A stretch of 49,598 nt of DNA from Herbivorax alkaliphila (GCF_030848475.1 NZ_JAVDDS010000030.1:1-49598); one strand, 5' to 3'; numbered from the stretch's first letter, positions 17,956-26,807 are shown. Notes: generated from the letters alone by a model not told the origin. Made by a program: numbers and translations.

Positions 17956-18366
17956 TTAATCAAAATACTTTTTGGCATCATCTAATGTCTTATACTCAAA
18001 TATTTGGTCAATTATTATTTCTAAAGTTATTGAATCTAGTTTTTCAATTTTAGATTTGGTTTCCTCCGATAGTTTCCCAAATTTTTTAGTCAACAATCTT
18101 ATTGCAGATTTAGAAAGAGCTTTTGTTTGTCCTTCTTCAAGCCCCTCTTGTTTGCCTTCTTCTATACCTTTCAGTTTGCCTTCTTCTCTTAATTGTTCAG
18201 CTAAAGTCATCACAACTTCACTCCCTTCTGGATAAGTCTTTTCAATATTTTCAACAATATCGTTAACATCTTCTGGTAAATCACCATAACCCTTTATCAT
18301 TTCTCCTAACGTAGTTTTAATTTTCCATTCATCACTTCCATTATATACCACTAAAGGAATTATCAA
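17956..18366 (-). pseudogene. Deleted copy of an Rpn-type nuclease gene
   Basis: Reads IIPLVVYNGSDEWKIKTTLG, as in the middle of the full Rpn proteins downstream, but the N-terminal nuclease core is missing. An in-frame deletion of 89 codons joins PEDV to NDIVENI. In the intact copies a 9-bp direct repeat, ACATCTTCT, brackets exactly this interval 267 bp apart, which explains the deletion. The C-terminal part with the EEGK repeat and QTKALSKSAIRLLTKKFGKL is intact. An internal ATG at 18210, preceded by GAAGGGAG, could still yield about 84 residues. The main product cannot be an active nuclease. Confidence 0.85.
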
Positions 18367-18395
18367 ATGATAGCAGGCTTAGTAAACATAAATAT

Positions 18396-19340
18396 CTAAA
18401 AATAGTCCTTAAAACCTTTTACTTCTCTTTCAGAGGTAATACCATCATTATAGTTTACTACTAAAAATAACGATTCATAACTTTCTTTATCTTCTATAAC
18501 CGTTGTTCCAAGTACAAATTCGTTCATATCAGAAAAACTACTTTTATTAAGATTCCAACTTTTTAGTACTTTGTTATTTTCATCTCTAGCTTCTAAAAGA
18601 GCTTCCTGTATTTTGTATTTTGCATTTTCTTGAATCATAGTTTCTATTATATGTGCATTTATTCTGTTTTCTTCAACATACACATTTGCATTTAAAGGAC
18701 TAAATAAGCTTAAGTTTGAGGGTGACAAATGTATTGCTTGAATTTCACTAGAGCGAGCAGTCCCATTATGTTCTAAAGATATAAAATATTCATACATACG
18801 TACATTGTCTGGAGATTTAAATTCTTTTATTTCTTCATCAACAGTAGCAGTTCTAGTCTGATCTTGATTAGTAATTCTCCTAGTTAAGTGCACATCCCAT
18901 ACAGGTTCTTTTTTTATAATGGAAGCAGGAAAAGTGGCTATAAAATGACCATTACCCATATCTTTTGACTCTACTTGGGTATAGCTATCTTCATCTATTT
19001 GGCGATAATTTAAAAATACATTACTTCCCGTTTGATATTTGTTTAGTTGCCAATCTACCTTTATTATGGCTTCTTCATCCTTAATTTCTTCAATCTCAAA
19101 TTCACCAGGAGTCCACCATCTAGCATCATCCCTTATTTTCTCAACAATTCCGCTAATACTTGATATTTCATTGGATACTTGAGAACGAACACCATACAAT
19201 TCACTTTGCAGTCTAGATATTTTACTATTAAGCCTAAATATTTGATTATTTAAATTTTTAGTATTTGTGTAAGTTATTAGAATCAGCAGTGAAATCACTA
19301 CAACTGATATTATTAAAAAAACATCTTTTTTATTATACAT
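18396..19340 (-). CDS. Hypothetical membrane-anchored protein with coiled coil
   Basis: One N-terminal membrane helix (about residues 7-24, VFLIISVVVISLLILITY) without a cleavage site or lipobox, then a coiled coil (about 28-70, LNNQIFRLNSKISRLQSELY). A soluble region of about 240 residues follows that looks beta-rich, with WW near residue 75 and repeated acidic strands. It is probably anchored with its bulk outside the cell. I do not recognise the family. GGGGGAGG precedes the ATG. It stands between a broken Rpn gene and a 16-bp inverted repeat 33 bp upstream of its start. Codon use matches the neighbourhood. Confidence 0.75.
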   Translation of the reverse strand: MYNKKDVFLIISVVVISLLILITYTNTKNLNNQIFRLNSKISRLQSELYGVRSQVSNEISSISGIVEKIRDDARWWTPGEFEIEEIKDEEAIIKVDWQLNKYQTGSNVFLNYRQIDEDSYTQVESKDMGNGHFIATFPASIIKKEPVWDVHLTRRITNQDQTRTATVDEEIKEFKSPDNVRMYEYFISLEHNGTARSSEIQAIHLSPSNLSLFSPLNANVYVEENRINAHIIETMIQENAKYKIQEALLEARDENNKVLKSWNLNKSSFSDMNEFVLGTTVIEDKESYESLFLVVNYNDGITSEREVKGFKDYF

Positions 19341-19373
19341 TTTCTAGCCTCCCCCAAACTGCCTCTAATCTAT

Positions 19374-19418
19374 AATAATACCTATAAAGGGTAATCATTC
19401 CTCTTTATAGGTATTATT
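19374..19418. repeat. 16-bp inverted repeat upstream of the membrane protein gene
   Basis: AATAATACCTATAAAG (19374-19389) pairs perfectly with CTTTATAGGTATTATT (19403-19418) around a 13-base loop. It lies 33 bp before the start codon of the minus-strand gene. It could be an operator or a leftover bidirectional terminator; no T run favours either direction. Confidence 0.7.
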
Positions 19419-19451
19419 GCATAAAAATTTGTAAATAGCAACTATATTTGT

Positions 19452-19500
19452 TCTGGATGTAGGCTTGTTATCTTGTATGTTCAGACTAGAGACAGTGAAC
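19452..19500 (+). pseudogene. Short fragment of the AAA_14/DUF4143 ATPase gene
   Basis: The segment beginning CTGGATGTAGG repeats the part encoding LDVGLLSC in the intact gene that begins 200 bp downstream, and then diverges. The rest of 19419-19707 shows no gene and is AT-rich. Confidence 0.5.
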
Positions 19501-19707
19501 TACTAGAAAGAAAAGAATTAAAGTTGCCATTGAAAGTTGCAGCGAATTAGTTGACGTATTACAGATTTTAAAATAACTTTTGATGGAGATATTGTTTAAA
19601 AAAATTATTGATTTTATTTTTGTAATTAATTAATTTTGTAATCACAATATTTTATCACCTCAACTCGTTGTAATTTTTGTTGTACTTGTATGTAATACTA
19701 TTACGAT

Positions 19708-21015
19708 GTGATAAAATTGGAACGTATTGCTATGAAGAAGCTTTATAAATGGAAGCAAAAGAAAAATAAAAAACCGCTAATTATTAGATGTGCACGTCAG
19801 GTTGGTAAGACCTGGCTTATGAAAACTTTTGGAGAAACCACTTACAAGCAAACTGTCTATGTGAGTTTTGACAATAATCAGGAAATGAAAGATTTGTTTG
19901 AAAAAAACATGAATATTGAGCGTATAATAACAGGCTTAGAGCTATATGCTGGAAATAAAATCATTCCAGAAGATACGCTTCTCATTTTTGATGAAATTCA
20001 AGAAGTGCCAAAAGCACTAACATCATTAAAATATTTTAATGAGAATGCACCACAATATCAAATTGTATGTGCAGGTTCTTTACTAGGCGTTGCACTACAT
20101 CAAGGCACTTCATTTCCAGTTGGCAAAGTGGAATTTCTAGACCTATATCCACTATCATTCAAAGAATTTATAAAGGCAATGGGAAAAGAGCAGTTTGTTG
20201 AACTTTTAGAAAAGGGAGATTTCGAACTTGCAAATACTTTTAAACATGAATATATTGATTTATTAAAATATTATTATTATGTTGGTGGCATGCCAGAAGT
20301 AGTTGATAACTTTTTGAACAATCAAGATTTTAATGAGGCAAGGGAAATACAAAAGCGTATCCTTTCTGTCTATGAACAAGATTTTTCAAAACATGCACCT
20401 AATGGCGCTGTACCTCGTATACGAATGCTCTGGAACAGCATTCCTTCACAACTCACTAAAGAAAACAAAAAATTCATTTATGGATTGATTAAAGAAGGAT
20501 CTATAGCAAAGGATTATGAAATGGCTATGCTTTGGTTAACTGATTGCGGTCTTGTTCACAAGGTTCAACGTGTAACAGCTCCTAATCTTCCACTAAAGGC
20601 ATATGAAGATTTAAAAGCTTTTAAATTATTTATGTTGGATGTAGGACTGTTATCTTGTATGGTTAGGCCAGATCAAAGGGTTTTACTAAAAGGTAATGAG
20701 CTATTCAAAGAATTTAAAGGTGCACTAACAGATCAGTATGTTTTACAACAACTAAAAACACTAGATGAAATAGAAACATATTATTGGACAAATGAACGTG
20801 GAAGTGCAGAAATAGATTTTGTCATTGATAACGGTCAAGATGTTGTCCCTATTGAAGTGAAAGCTGAGGTTAACTTAAAAGCCAAAAGTTTAAAGACTTA
20901 CTTTGAGAAATTTAGTCCAAAAACTTCAATTAGGACAGCTATGACTGAATATAATCAGGAATATTGGCTTTTAAATTTACCTTTATGGGCTATTGAGACA
21001 ATACATCATGTTTGA
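19708..21015 (+). CDS. AAA_14/DUF4143 family ATPase
   Basis: 435 residues in the common two-part layout. The N-terminal ATPase has Walker A in RCARQVGKTWLMK (about residues 27-40), Walker B in TLLIFDEIQEVPKAL (about 90-105) and sensor I in IVCAGSLLGVAL. The C-terminal DUF4143 domain ends with YYWTNERGSAEIDFVIDN and PIEVKAEVNLKAKSL, which fits a D...ExK nuclease-like core. Such proteins are abundant in clostridia and are often multi-copy; their role is not settled. The start is GTG without a clear ribosome site, but the length matches the family. Four partial copies lie elsewhere in the window. Confidence 0.85.
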   Translation: MIKLERIAMKKLYKWKQKKNKKPLIIRCARQVGKTWLMKTFGETTYKQTVYVSFDNNQEMKDLFEKNMNIERIITGLELYAGNKIIPEDTLLIFDEIQEVPKALTSLKYFNENAPQYQIVCAGSLLGVALHQGTSFPVGKVEFLDLYPLSFKEFIKAMGKEQFVELLEKGDFELANTFKHEYIDLLKYYYYVGGMPEVVDNFLNNQDFNEAREIQKRILSVYEQDFSKHAPNGAVPRIRMLWNSIPSQLTKENKKFIYGLIKEGSIAKDYEMAMLWLTDCGLVHKVQRVTAPNLPLKAYEDLKAFKLFMLDVGLLSCMVRPDQRVLLKGNELFKEFKGALTDQYVLQQLKTLDEIETYYWTNERGSAEIDFVIDNGQDVVPIEVKAEVNLKAKSLKTYFEKFSPKTSIRTAMTEYNQEYWLLNLPLWAIETIHHV

Positions 21016-21314
21016 TAATGCTATTGGAGAAGCTTTTGGTATCCATTTTACCAACAAGAGGCTCCGCCTCAATGAGATAAAGAACTGGCTTAAATGCTAA
21101 TTTAAAATATGTTAAAAACCTTATGAATGTGCATGTACCTTTTATAATCGGAACAAACCTTGGACAAATAGGATCCTTTATAATTTTACTTGGAACAAGT
21201 GATAAGACCATTAAAGAGTATTTACTAAAATAGAAGGGCAATATTTAAAAATAAATAGAAACAAGTAGTAGGTTAATAATATAATAAATATTACATAGAA
21301 AGAGGGTGATTATA
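21016..21314. other. Region with a possible gene relic, no confident gene
   Basis: The plus strand at about 21092-21233 reads a coding-like IIGTNLGQIGSFIILLGTSD before a TAG, but it has no start codon. The minus strand of the same stretch is also open for 83 codons. I recognise neither reading, and the area is flanked by relics. AGAGGGTGAT near 21301 is the ribosome site of the following broken gene. Confidence 0.3.
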
Positions 21315-22183
21315 ATGGAGATACAAGAAATAAAGGAAATAATAAAAATAAAGACAATAAATACTACATAAGAGTTGGTACTACAAAGCGTATTGCTTCA
21401 AGAGAAGAACTATTAAGGCTATTTGAAGCTAATGGAGCACTACATTTTGATATATCTCCAATGGAAGGTACGTCAATAAAAGATTTAAATATTGATGTTA
21501 TAAGGGAGTACTTCTTAAAATATAATGCCTTTGATTTATATGAAGAAAGCAAGGAAACTATTGAAAGAATTCTGATTAATGGGGATATAATGACACAGAC
21601 TAGTGAAAAAGCACTCTGTACTGTTGGTGGTTTACTGGTATTTGGGAAAATCCCCGAAAAGAACCTGCCGCAAAATGGAATGAGTTTTGCTCATTTTAGA
21701 GGTATAGAAATTACTGATGAGTTAATAGATAAAAAGGTTTTAACAGGAAGAATTCAGGACATTGCAGACCAAGCAATGGTTGTATTGAAAAACAATATGA
21801 AAACCCCTTCTGTTATAAATGGACTAAAGCGTGAAGAGAAAAGTGAATATCCTACACTTGTTCTTAGAGAAGCGATAGTTAATACACTTGTGCATAGGAA
21901 CTACAGTATAAGTGGTTCAAAAATAAGAATATTTATGTTTGAAGACAGGATAGAGTTTCATAGCCCTAGCAGACTTCCTAATACTGTAACAATAGATAAA
22001 ATGAAAATAGGTGTTTCCTACGCAAGGAATCCTTTTCTGGTAAAATACATGGAGAATCTTAGGTATATTGATCAATTGGGAAGAGGTATACCTATGATAT
22101 TAAAAACAATGAAGGAAATTGGGGCAAAAGAACCGCTGCTCAAAGAGTCTGGCGAGGAGTTTGTTTTGACAATATACAACTGA
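21315..22183 (+). pseudogene. Schlafen/AlbA_2-type ATP-binding protein, broken
   Basis: A good ribosome site and ATG start MEIQEIKEII, the normal N terminus of these proteins, but the frame ends after 18 codons. A second frame then continues with KYYIRVGTTKRIASREELL, also normal for the family. The whole AlbA_2/Schlafen core between them is missing, with a frameshift at the join. The 3' part (RGIEITDELIDK ... GRGIPMILKTMKEIGA, about 21461-22183) is open and encodes the ATPase-like C half. The usual SPGRLP motif reads SPSRLP here. A piece of 458 bp is repeated at 29413-29870. Confidence 0.8.
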
Positions 22184-22189
22184 TTTCAC

Positions 22190-22866
22190 AAAGTGATCTT
22201 TAACAAAGTATAAACCCTTTCTACTCTTTTCAGGTTGTTTCTCAGTTACTGGTACACGTTTTTCAATAAGATCTAAGTCTATAAGAGTTTTCAGATATGG
22301 ACTTAATGCATTTGAAGGCATATTAAAAACACCTGCAAGTTGAGATACTTTGTGATTACCCTCTGCTATATTCTTCATAATAGCAAAGTATCTCACAATT
22401 TCCTTAACTTCTTTACTCCTCCTGTCACAGAATATACTTCCACAAGCTGCTCAAAAGATTTGTTTGAATTAGTTTTCATTATATCTGTAAATTTTAATGG
22501 TGATAGACGTATCTGTGCTGTTCTTCTTCCATATAAAGGACTAATGTGCGAAAGAACATGAGTTTTCATCATACTAATCAACGATCCACAAAGTATAATC
22601 ATCACATTTTTATCCTTTAATATTTCATCCCAAATCCTCTGAAAAACTGTAGCAAATGCAGAGTTAACATTGACAAGGTATTAAAATTCATCTATTATAA
22701 GTACTTTTTTTGTGTCTGGCTTATATGTTGCAATTATTTTAAACAAGTCCTCCCAATCAGAAAAACTTGCGTTTTTTAGATAATCCTGTTTCACATATTC
22801 TGCTAATGTATTAGAAAAACGCTTCATGTTTCCTGTTTCCATTTCTTCTGTAGCTAAAAAATACAT
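22190..22866 (-). pseudogene. DUF234-type ATPase, broken by stop and deletions
   Basis: Successive minus-strand pieces match the gene at 16332-17741. The first reads SFSDWEDLFKII and KVLIIDEF, then TAA where the intact relative has a proline. The frame continues as YLVNVNSAFATVFQRIWDEI and MIILCGSLISMM. An internal deletion after SVTGGV and a frameshift lead to RYFAIMKNIAEGNHKVSQLA. The P-loop is missing at the 5' end, and at the 3' end the gene is cut by the Schlafen-type relic. At least four lesions are present. Confidence 0.8.
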
Positions 22867-22893
22867 AGCATATTTATTCTTAATAATTTGTTT

Positions 22894-23220
22894 TCAGACG
22901 CTATTTTTTATAATTCTATTTAAATCTATCTTTGAATAAATCACTCGATGTATTTCAACAATTTTCTCATGTTCTCGTACAACGTAAAAAACCACATAAT
23001 TTTTTACTGGTAGCAGTCTATATTCTTCATCTAAAGGTTTTATCCCACGAAATAGCTTGTAATAATAAGGAAAATTCTGCAATAAAGAAATCGAAGCATC
23101 CAGAGGTTCTAGTAAATCCATTGCAGCTTCGGGTGCACTTAAATGTTCTGATATATAAAGGATAATATCCGTTATATCCTCTTTGACAACAGGGAGATAA
23201 TTAATTTTATACTTTCTCAT
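22894..23220 (-). CDS. RelE/ParE-family toxin
   Basis: 108 residues with the RelE/ParE outline: INYLPVVKEDITDIILYIS, then a helix pair with FPYYYKL, and the closing strand NYVVFYVVREHEKIVEIHRVIYSKIDL. Such toxins are ribosome-dependent mRNA endonucleases (RelE-like) or gyrase poisons (ParE-like); the sequence does not decide which. Its start overlaps the last 14 bases of the antitoxin gene, giving the normal antitoxin-first order and translational coupling. It is intact while the genes around it are broken, as expected if loss is selected against. Confidence 0.85.
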   Translation of the reverse strand: MRKYKINYLPVVKEDITDIILYISEHLSAPEAAMDLLEPLDASISLLQNFPYYYKLFRGIKPLDEEYRLLPVKNYVVFYVVREHEKIVEIHRVIYSKIDLNRIIKNSV

Positions 23221-23491
23221 TATCTATTTTATCCTTCAGTTTTTTCAAATCGCCAAAAACTTCCTTATGAGTAAATCGTTTATTTGTTTGTTTTGCTTGA
23301 ATCTCAGCTTCCTTAAGTTTTAAATATATCTCACTTTCAAATTGATACTTCTCAAAAGCTTCATAACTCATAACAACCATATCTCCATAGCCATTTTTCG
23401 TTAAAATCACTGGTTCAGCGGATTCATGTACAGCTTTTGAAATATCAGCAAATTTATTTCTCAAATCGGACACTGGTCTAATTTGTGGCAT
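23207..23491 (-). CDS. Phd/YefM-family antitoxin
   Basis: 94 residues. The Phd/YefM N-terminal DNA-binding fold is clear: IRPVSDLRNKFADISKAVHE, PVILTKNGYGDMVVMSYEAFEKY. The C-terminal part is charged and should wrap the toxin. Antitoxins of this family bind their own promoter. GGAGGT lies upstream of the ATG. Autoregulation is family knowledge; no obvious operator palindrome was seen between 23492 and 23560. Confidence 0.88.
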   Translation of the reverse strand: MPQIRPVSDLRNKFADISKAVHESAEPVILTKNGYGDMVVMSYEAFEKYQFESEIYLKLKEAEIQAKQTNKRFTHKEVFGDLKKLKDKIDNEKV

Positions 23492-23565
23492 AAAATAGTA
23501 CCTCCAAGTTATATTACAATAATTTTATTATAATTATGATAAAAACTCAATCAAATTTCTAGATG

Positions 23566-23794
23566 CTAGATAATTTTGTTTCCTCGCAAATTCAGTGCTG
23601 TTAAGTTCTTCAAATTTGTCACTGGGATTATATCTTCTATTTTATTATATTCAAGCTCCAACATTTTTAAAATTACCTATCACAGATATATCATCTACTT
23701 CATTGTTGCTAATTTGCAAGTATGTCAAATTTACCAGACTCTCTATTGCTGTTATGTCATCGATTTCATTTCCTTTTAAATATAATTTTTTCAC
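23566..23794 (-). pseudogene. Leucine-rich-repeat protein relic
   Basis: On the minus strand three internalin-like repeats are readable: KKLYLKGNEIDDITAIESL, LTYLQISNNEVDDISVIGNF and, after a +1 frameshift, LELEYNKIEDIIPVTNL and LTALNLRGNKI, ending at TAG (23566-23568). There is no signal peptide or ribosome site. The repeats of about 22 residues with LxxLxLxxNxI are diagnostic. It is a fragment of a larger, probably surface, protein. Confidence 0.8.
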
Positions 23795-23911
23795 ATCTCA
23801 CCTTATAAATAATATAATTAGAATTAGTCTAATCTATTTTAGACTAAAACAAAGATATGCCATAGCCCAAACAACCCTTACGCTGCACTAAAAGGAGTCA
23901 AATTTTTTTTT

Positions 23912-23946
23912 AAAAAAAGACAAGAACACTCTGCCTTGTCTTTTTT
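23912..23946. terminator. Bidirectional terminator of Rpn copy 1
   Basis: Same AAAAGACAAG/CTTGTCTTTT hairpin as at 17866-17901. It lies 55 bp behind the stop codon of the Rpn gene. The repeat unit shared with Rpn copy 2 begins about 30 bp further left, at GCACTAAAAGGAGTC. Confidence 0.85.
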
Positions 23947-24001
23947 AATCTTTACATATTTTTATTGCTTACTTTTCCATTATCACCCATAATCTTATCT
24001 T

Positions 24002-25090
24002 TTAATCAAAATACTTTTTGGCATCATCTAATGTCTTATACTCAAATATTTGGTCAATTATAATTTCTAAAGTTACTGAATCTAGTTTTTCAATTTTAGA
24101 TTTGGTTTCCTCCGATAGTTTTCCAAATTTTTTAGTCAACAATCTTATTGCAGATTTAGAAAGAGCTTTTGTTTGTCCTTCTTCAAGCCCCTCTTGTTTG
24201 CCTTCTTCTATACCTTTCAGTTTGCCTTCTTCTATACCTTTCAGTTTGCCTTCTTCTATACCTTTCAGTTTGCCTTCTTCTATGCCTTTCAGTTTTCCTT
24301 CTTCTCTTAATTGTTCAGCTAAAGTCATCACAACTTCACTCCCTTCTGGATAAGTCTTTTCAATATTTTCAACAATATCGTTAACATCTGCTTTTGTTAA
24401 TCTCTGTCTAGCATTTAGTATATATCTTATAAAAGTTTCAAAATATTCAATTCCCGTCTGTCTATCATCTAATTCTTTTAAATATTCTGCTGCTCTTAAA
24501 ACTGTTTTTCTAACAACCTTACTGTCCTTAGAAAATATGTCCCTGAAAATAGTTAGCAAAATTCTAAGCTGAACTTCTCCCTTTATCTGTTCATCTGTAT
24601 ATTTTGACAAGTCATACAGCAGATACTCATAATCTGGCATATATTTTTTCACATCTTCTGGTAATTCACCATAACCCTTTATCATTTCTCCTAATGTAGT
24701 CTTAATTTTCCATTCATCACTTCCATGATATATAACCAAAGGAATTATCATTGGAAGTTCATCTGCTTTTTCTTTCTTTATTTTTGATTCCCAAATTTCA
24801 ATCATATACTTTAAAAGCTGAAATGATATATTTTTGCCGATGTAGCTTTTGTGTTCAAAAAGAAAATAGATATATCCTTCTCTTTTGTTTATATTTATCC
24901 TAAAAAGCATATCTGAAAATACTTCCTGAAGATCTTCGTTGATAAAACTATCCTTTTGTGGCTCAAGAGTATCTATATCTACAATATTAATAATACTTTT
25001 GGGCAAATAATTTTTCATAAAATCTTTTGCCACGGCTGTATTTGAAAAAGTTTCTTTAAAAAATTTATCATGCGGGTTCTGTATCTTCAT
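24002..25090 (-). CDS. Rpn family recombination-promoting nuclease, copy 1
   Basis: 362 residues. The N-terminal PD-(D/E)XK domain starts with the family hallmark HDKFFKETFSNTAVAKDFM and holds the catalytic aspartate in FSDMLFRI and the ExK in YFLFEHKSY (about residues 60-85). A helical middle follows, then a repeat of GKLKGIEE four times (24-bp units, 24203-24298), then QTKALSKSAIRLLTKKFGKL. Rpn proteins are DNA endonucleases tied to recombination and phage defence; in E. coli a short form made from an internal start is described as an inhibitor. A matching internal site exists here: GAAGGGAG before GTG/ATG at 24331/24328, giving about 108 residues. Main start: AGGTGATGAG before the ATG. Confidence 0.88.
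   Translation of the reverse strand: MKIQNPHDKFFKETFSNTAVAKDFMKNYLPKSIINIVDIDTLEPQKDSFINEDLQEVFSDMLFRININKREGYIYFLFEHKSYIGKNISFQLLKYMIEIWESKIKKEKADELPMIIPLVIYHGSDEWKIKTTLGEMIKGYGELPEDVKKYMPDYEYLLYDLSKYTDEQIKGEVQLRILLTIFRDIFSKDSKVVRKTVLRAAEYLKELDDRQTGIEYFETFIRYILNARQRLTKADVNDIVENIEKTYPEGSEVVMTLAEQLREEGKLKGIEEGKLKGIEEGKLKGIEEGKLKGIEEGKQEGLEEGQTKALSKSAIRLLTKKFGKLSEETKSKIEKLDSVTLEIIIDQIFEYKTLDDAKKYFD
24203..24298 (-). repeat. 24-bp tandem repeat inside Rpn copy 1
   Basis: Four units in frame encode GKLKGIEE, and the first three in plus-strand order are identical. Copy 2 has about one and a half units and the truncated copy one. Changes in unit number keep the frame and lengthen the charged helix before the C-terminal domain. 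Confidence 0.9.
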
Positions 25091-25095
25091 CTCAT

Positions 25096-25217
25096 CACCT
25101 GCCTACTATTATTATATCATCTAACCAATATTATAACATGAATTTTTAGCTTTTTTATAAACAATTTTGTCTTAGTGCTTTTCACAACCATATAGTTTGC
25201 TGGCTGCAGTGTTTGTT
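25096..25217 (-). promoter_or_regulatory. Conserved upstream block of Rpn copy 1
   Basis: This stretch is nearly identical to 26687-26807 before Rpn copy 2 and is partly shared with 29308-29376 before the lipoprotein gene. It contains TATAAT-like sequences (GTTATAATAT and GATATAATAAT on the minus strand) and should hold the promoter. The block ends at TGTTTGTTAAA, the right edge of the repeated unit. Confidence 0.6.
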
Positions 25218-25400
25218 AAAGCTTCCCTTGGGGTGTTTGAAAAGCTGCTATACATAGATGTAATTTTTGATCCTAGTATAATGCTTCAAAGCATCATTAG
25301 TATCAATATTTTACTTCTGGCAGTGGTTTTATTTATTATATTTTTTATCCATATAAAAGTAATCAGTAAAGATTCTAATACTTTATTAAACAAGTCCTAG
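25213..25400 (+). pseudogene. C-terminal relic of a membrane protein
   Basis: The plus strand reads ASLGVFEKLLYIDVIF, then a hydrophobic stretch containing ILLLAVVLFIIFFIHI, and ends SNTLLNKS before TAG. There is no proper start; the reading enters from the Rpn unit edge. The last bases (TTCTAATACTTTATTAAAC) recur at about 29911-29930. The family is not recognisable. Confidence 0.45.
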
Positions 25401-25542
25401 TCTTCCACTAAAGACATATGAAGATTTAAAAGATTTTAAATTATTTATGTTGGATGTAGGACTGTTATCTTGTATGGTTAGGCTAGATCAAAGGGTTTTA
25501 CTAAAAGGTAATGCGCTATTTAAAGAATTTAAATGTGCACTA
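25397..25542 (+). pseudogene. AAA_14/DUF4143 ATPase relic, left part
   Basis: Matches about 20583-20730 of the intact ATPase gene closely, including the sequence for LFMLDVGLLSCMVR. It stops where the Rpn unit begins. The gene resumes at 26808 with what matches 20780 onward. About 50 bp of the target is therefore missing. Confidence 0.85.
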
Positions 25543-25562
25543 AAAGGAGTCAAATTTTCTTT

Positions 25563-25597
25563 AAAAAAAGACAAGAACACTCTGCCTTGTCTTTTTT
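25563..25597. terminator. Bidirectional terminator of Rpn copy 2
   Basis: Identical in plan to the two other Rpn terminators: AAAAGACAAG, a 10-base loop, CTTGTCTTTT with A and T runs on the outer sides. Confidence 0.85.
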
Positions 25598-25652
25598 AAT
25601 CTTCACATATTTTCATTACTTACTTTTCTATTTTCACCCATAATCTTATCTT

Positions 25653-26681
25653 TTAATCAAAATACCTTTTGGCATCATCTAATGTCTTATACTCAAATAT
25701 TTGGTCAATTATTATTTCTAAAGTTATTGAATCTAATTTTTCAATTTTAGATTTGGTTTCCTCCGATAGTTTTCCAAATTTTTTAGTCAACAATCTTATT
25801 GCAGATTTAGAAAGGGCTTTTGTTTCTCCTTCCTCAAACCCCTCTTGTTTTCCTTTCAGTTTGCCTTCTTCTATACCTTTCAGTTTGCCTTCTTCTTTTA
25901 ATTGTTCAGCTAAAGTCATCACAACTTCACTCCCTTCTGGATAAGTCTTTTCAATATTTTCAACAATATCGTTAACATCTTCTTTAGTTAATCTCTGTCT
26001 AGCATTTAGTATATACCTCATAAAAGTTTCAAAATATTCAATTCCCGTCTGTCTATCATCTAATTCTTTTAAATATTCTGCTGCTCTTAAAACTGTTTTT
26101 CTAACAACCTTACTGTCCTTAGAAAATATGTCCCTGAAAATAGTTAGCAAAATTCTAAGCTGAACTTCTCCCTTTATCTGTTCATCTGTATATTTTGATA
26201 AGTCATACAGCAAATACTCATAATCTGGCATATATTTTTTCACATCTTCTGGTAATTCACCATAACCCTTTATCATTTCTCCTAATGTAGTCTTAATTTT
26301 CCATTCATCACTTCCATGATATACGACCAAAGGAATTATCATTGGAAGTTCATCTGCTTTTTCTTTCTTTATTTTTGATTCCCAAATTTCAATCATATAC
26401 TTTAAAAGCTGAAATGATATATTTTTGCCAATGTAGCTTTTATGTTCAAAAAGAAAATAGATATAACCTTCTCTTTTATTTATATTTACCCTAAAAAGCA
26501 TATCTGAAAATACTTCCTGAAGATCTTCGTTGATAAAACTATCCTTTTGTGGCTCAAGAGTATCTATATCTACAATATTAATAATACTTTTGGGCAAATA
26601 ATTTTTCATAAAATCTTTTGCCACGGCTGTATTTGAAAAAGTTTCTTTAAAAAATTTATCATGCGGGTTCTGTATCTTCAT
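25653..26681 (-). CDS. Rpn family recombination-promoting nuclease, copy 2
   Basis: 342 residues, nearly identical to copy 1 apart from the repeat region and scattered substitutions. The PD-(D/E)XK core is intact (HDKFFKETF, FSDMLFRV, FLFEHKSYI). The charged repeat is shorter, with one GKLKGIEE and a partial GKLKGKQE. The same internal ribosome site GAAGGGAG lies before an internal ATG at 25919, which would give about 88 residues of C-terminal domain. It is the cargo of the unit that interrupts an ATPase relic. Both full copies look functional, so the sites may serve as substrates for further recombination. Confidence 0.88.
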   Translation of the reverse strand: MKIQNPHDKFFKETFSNTAVAKDFMKNYLPKSIINIVDIDTLEPQKDSFINEDLQEVFSDMLFRVNINKREGYIYFLFEHKSYIGKNISFQLLKYMIEIWESKIKKEKADELPMIIPLVVYHGSDEWKIKTTLGEMIKGYGELPEDVKKYMPDYEYLLYDLSKYTDEQIKGEVQLRILLTIFRDIFSKDSKVVRKTVLRAAEYLKELDDRQTGIEYFETFMRYILNARQRLTKEDVNDIVENIEKTYPEGSEVVMTLAEQLKEEGKLKGIEEGKLKGKQEGFEEGETKALSKSAIRLLTKKFGKLSEETKSKIEKLDSITLEIIIDQIFEYKTLDDAKRYFD

Positions 26682-26807
26682 CTCATCACCTGCCTACTAT
26701 TATTATATCATCTAACCAATATTATAACATGAATTTTTAGCTTTTTTATAAATAATTTTGTCTTAGTGCTTTTCACAACCATATAGTTTGCTGGCTGCAG
26801 TGTTTGT

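Larger units (their letters stand above)
25543..26807. mobile_element. Rpn unit lodged inside an ATPase relic
   Basis: A block of about 1.27 kb (GGAGTCAAATTTT ... CTGCAGTGTTTGTTAAA) holds terminator, Rpn gene and upstream region. It recurs at about 23884-25217 in a different sequence context with the same two edges. In this copy the two sides are adjoining parts of one ATPase gene, so the unit is an insertion with a loss of about 50 bp. No terminal inverted repeats or target duplication are visible. It may have moved by recombination rather than classical transposition. Confidence 0.65.

Noticed and set aside
20990-21241. 83-codon minus-strand frame behind the AAA_14 ATPase
   Set aside because: Overlaps the ATPase end, has no ribosome site, and the plus strand looks at least as coding-like; reported only as an unresolved region.
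23576-23891. Plus-strand open frames near the toxin-antitoxin pair
   Set aside because: Antisense of the leucine-rich-repeat relic, whose minus-strand reading is diagnostic.
24018-24384. Plus-strand open frames across the Rpn genes
   Set aside because: Antisense of the 24-bp repeat region; composition is low-complexity Ser/Pro/Leu and the same shadow appears in every Rpn copy.
25653-26681. Classical IS transposase
   Set aside because: Rpn proteins are annotated as putative transposases in some databases, but there are no terminal inverted repeats or target duplications and the fold is a PD-(D/E)XK nuclease.
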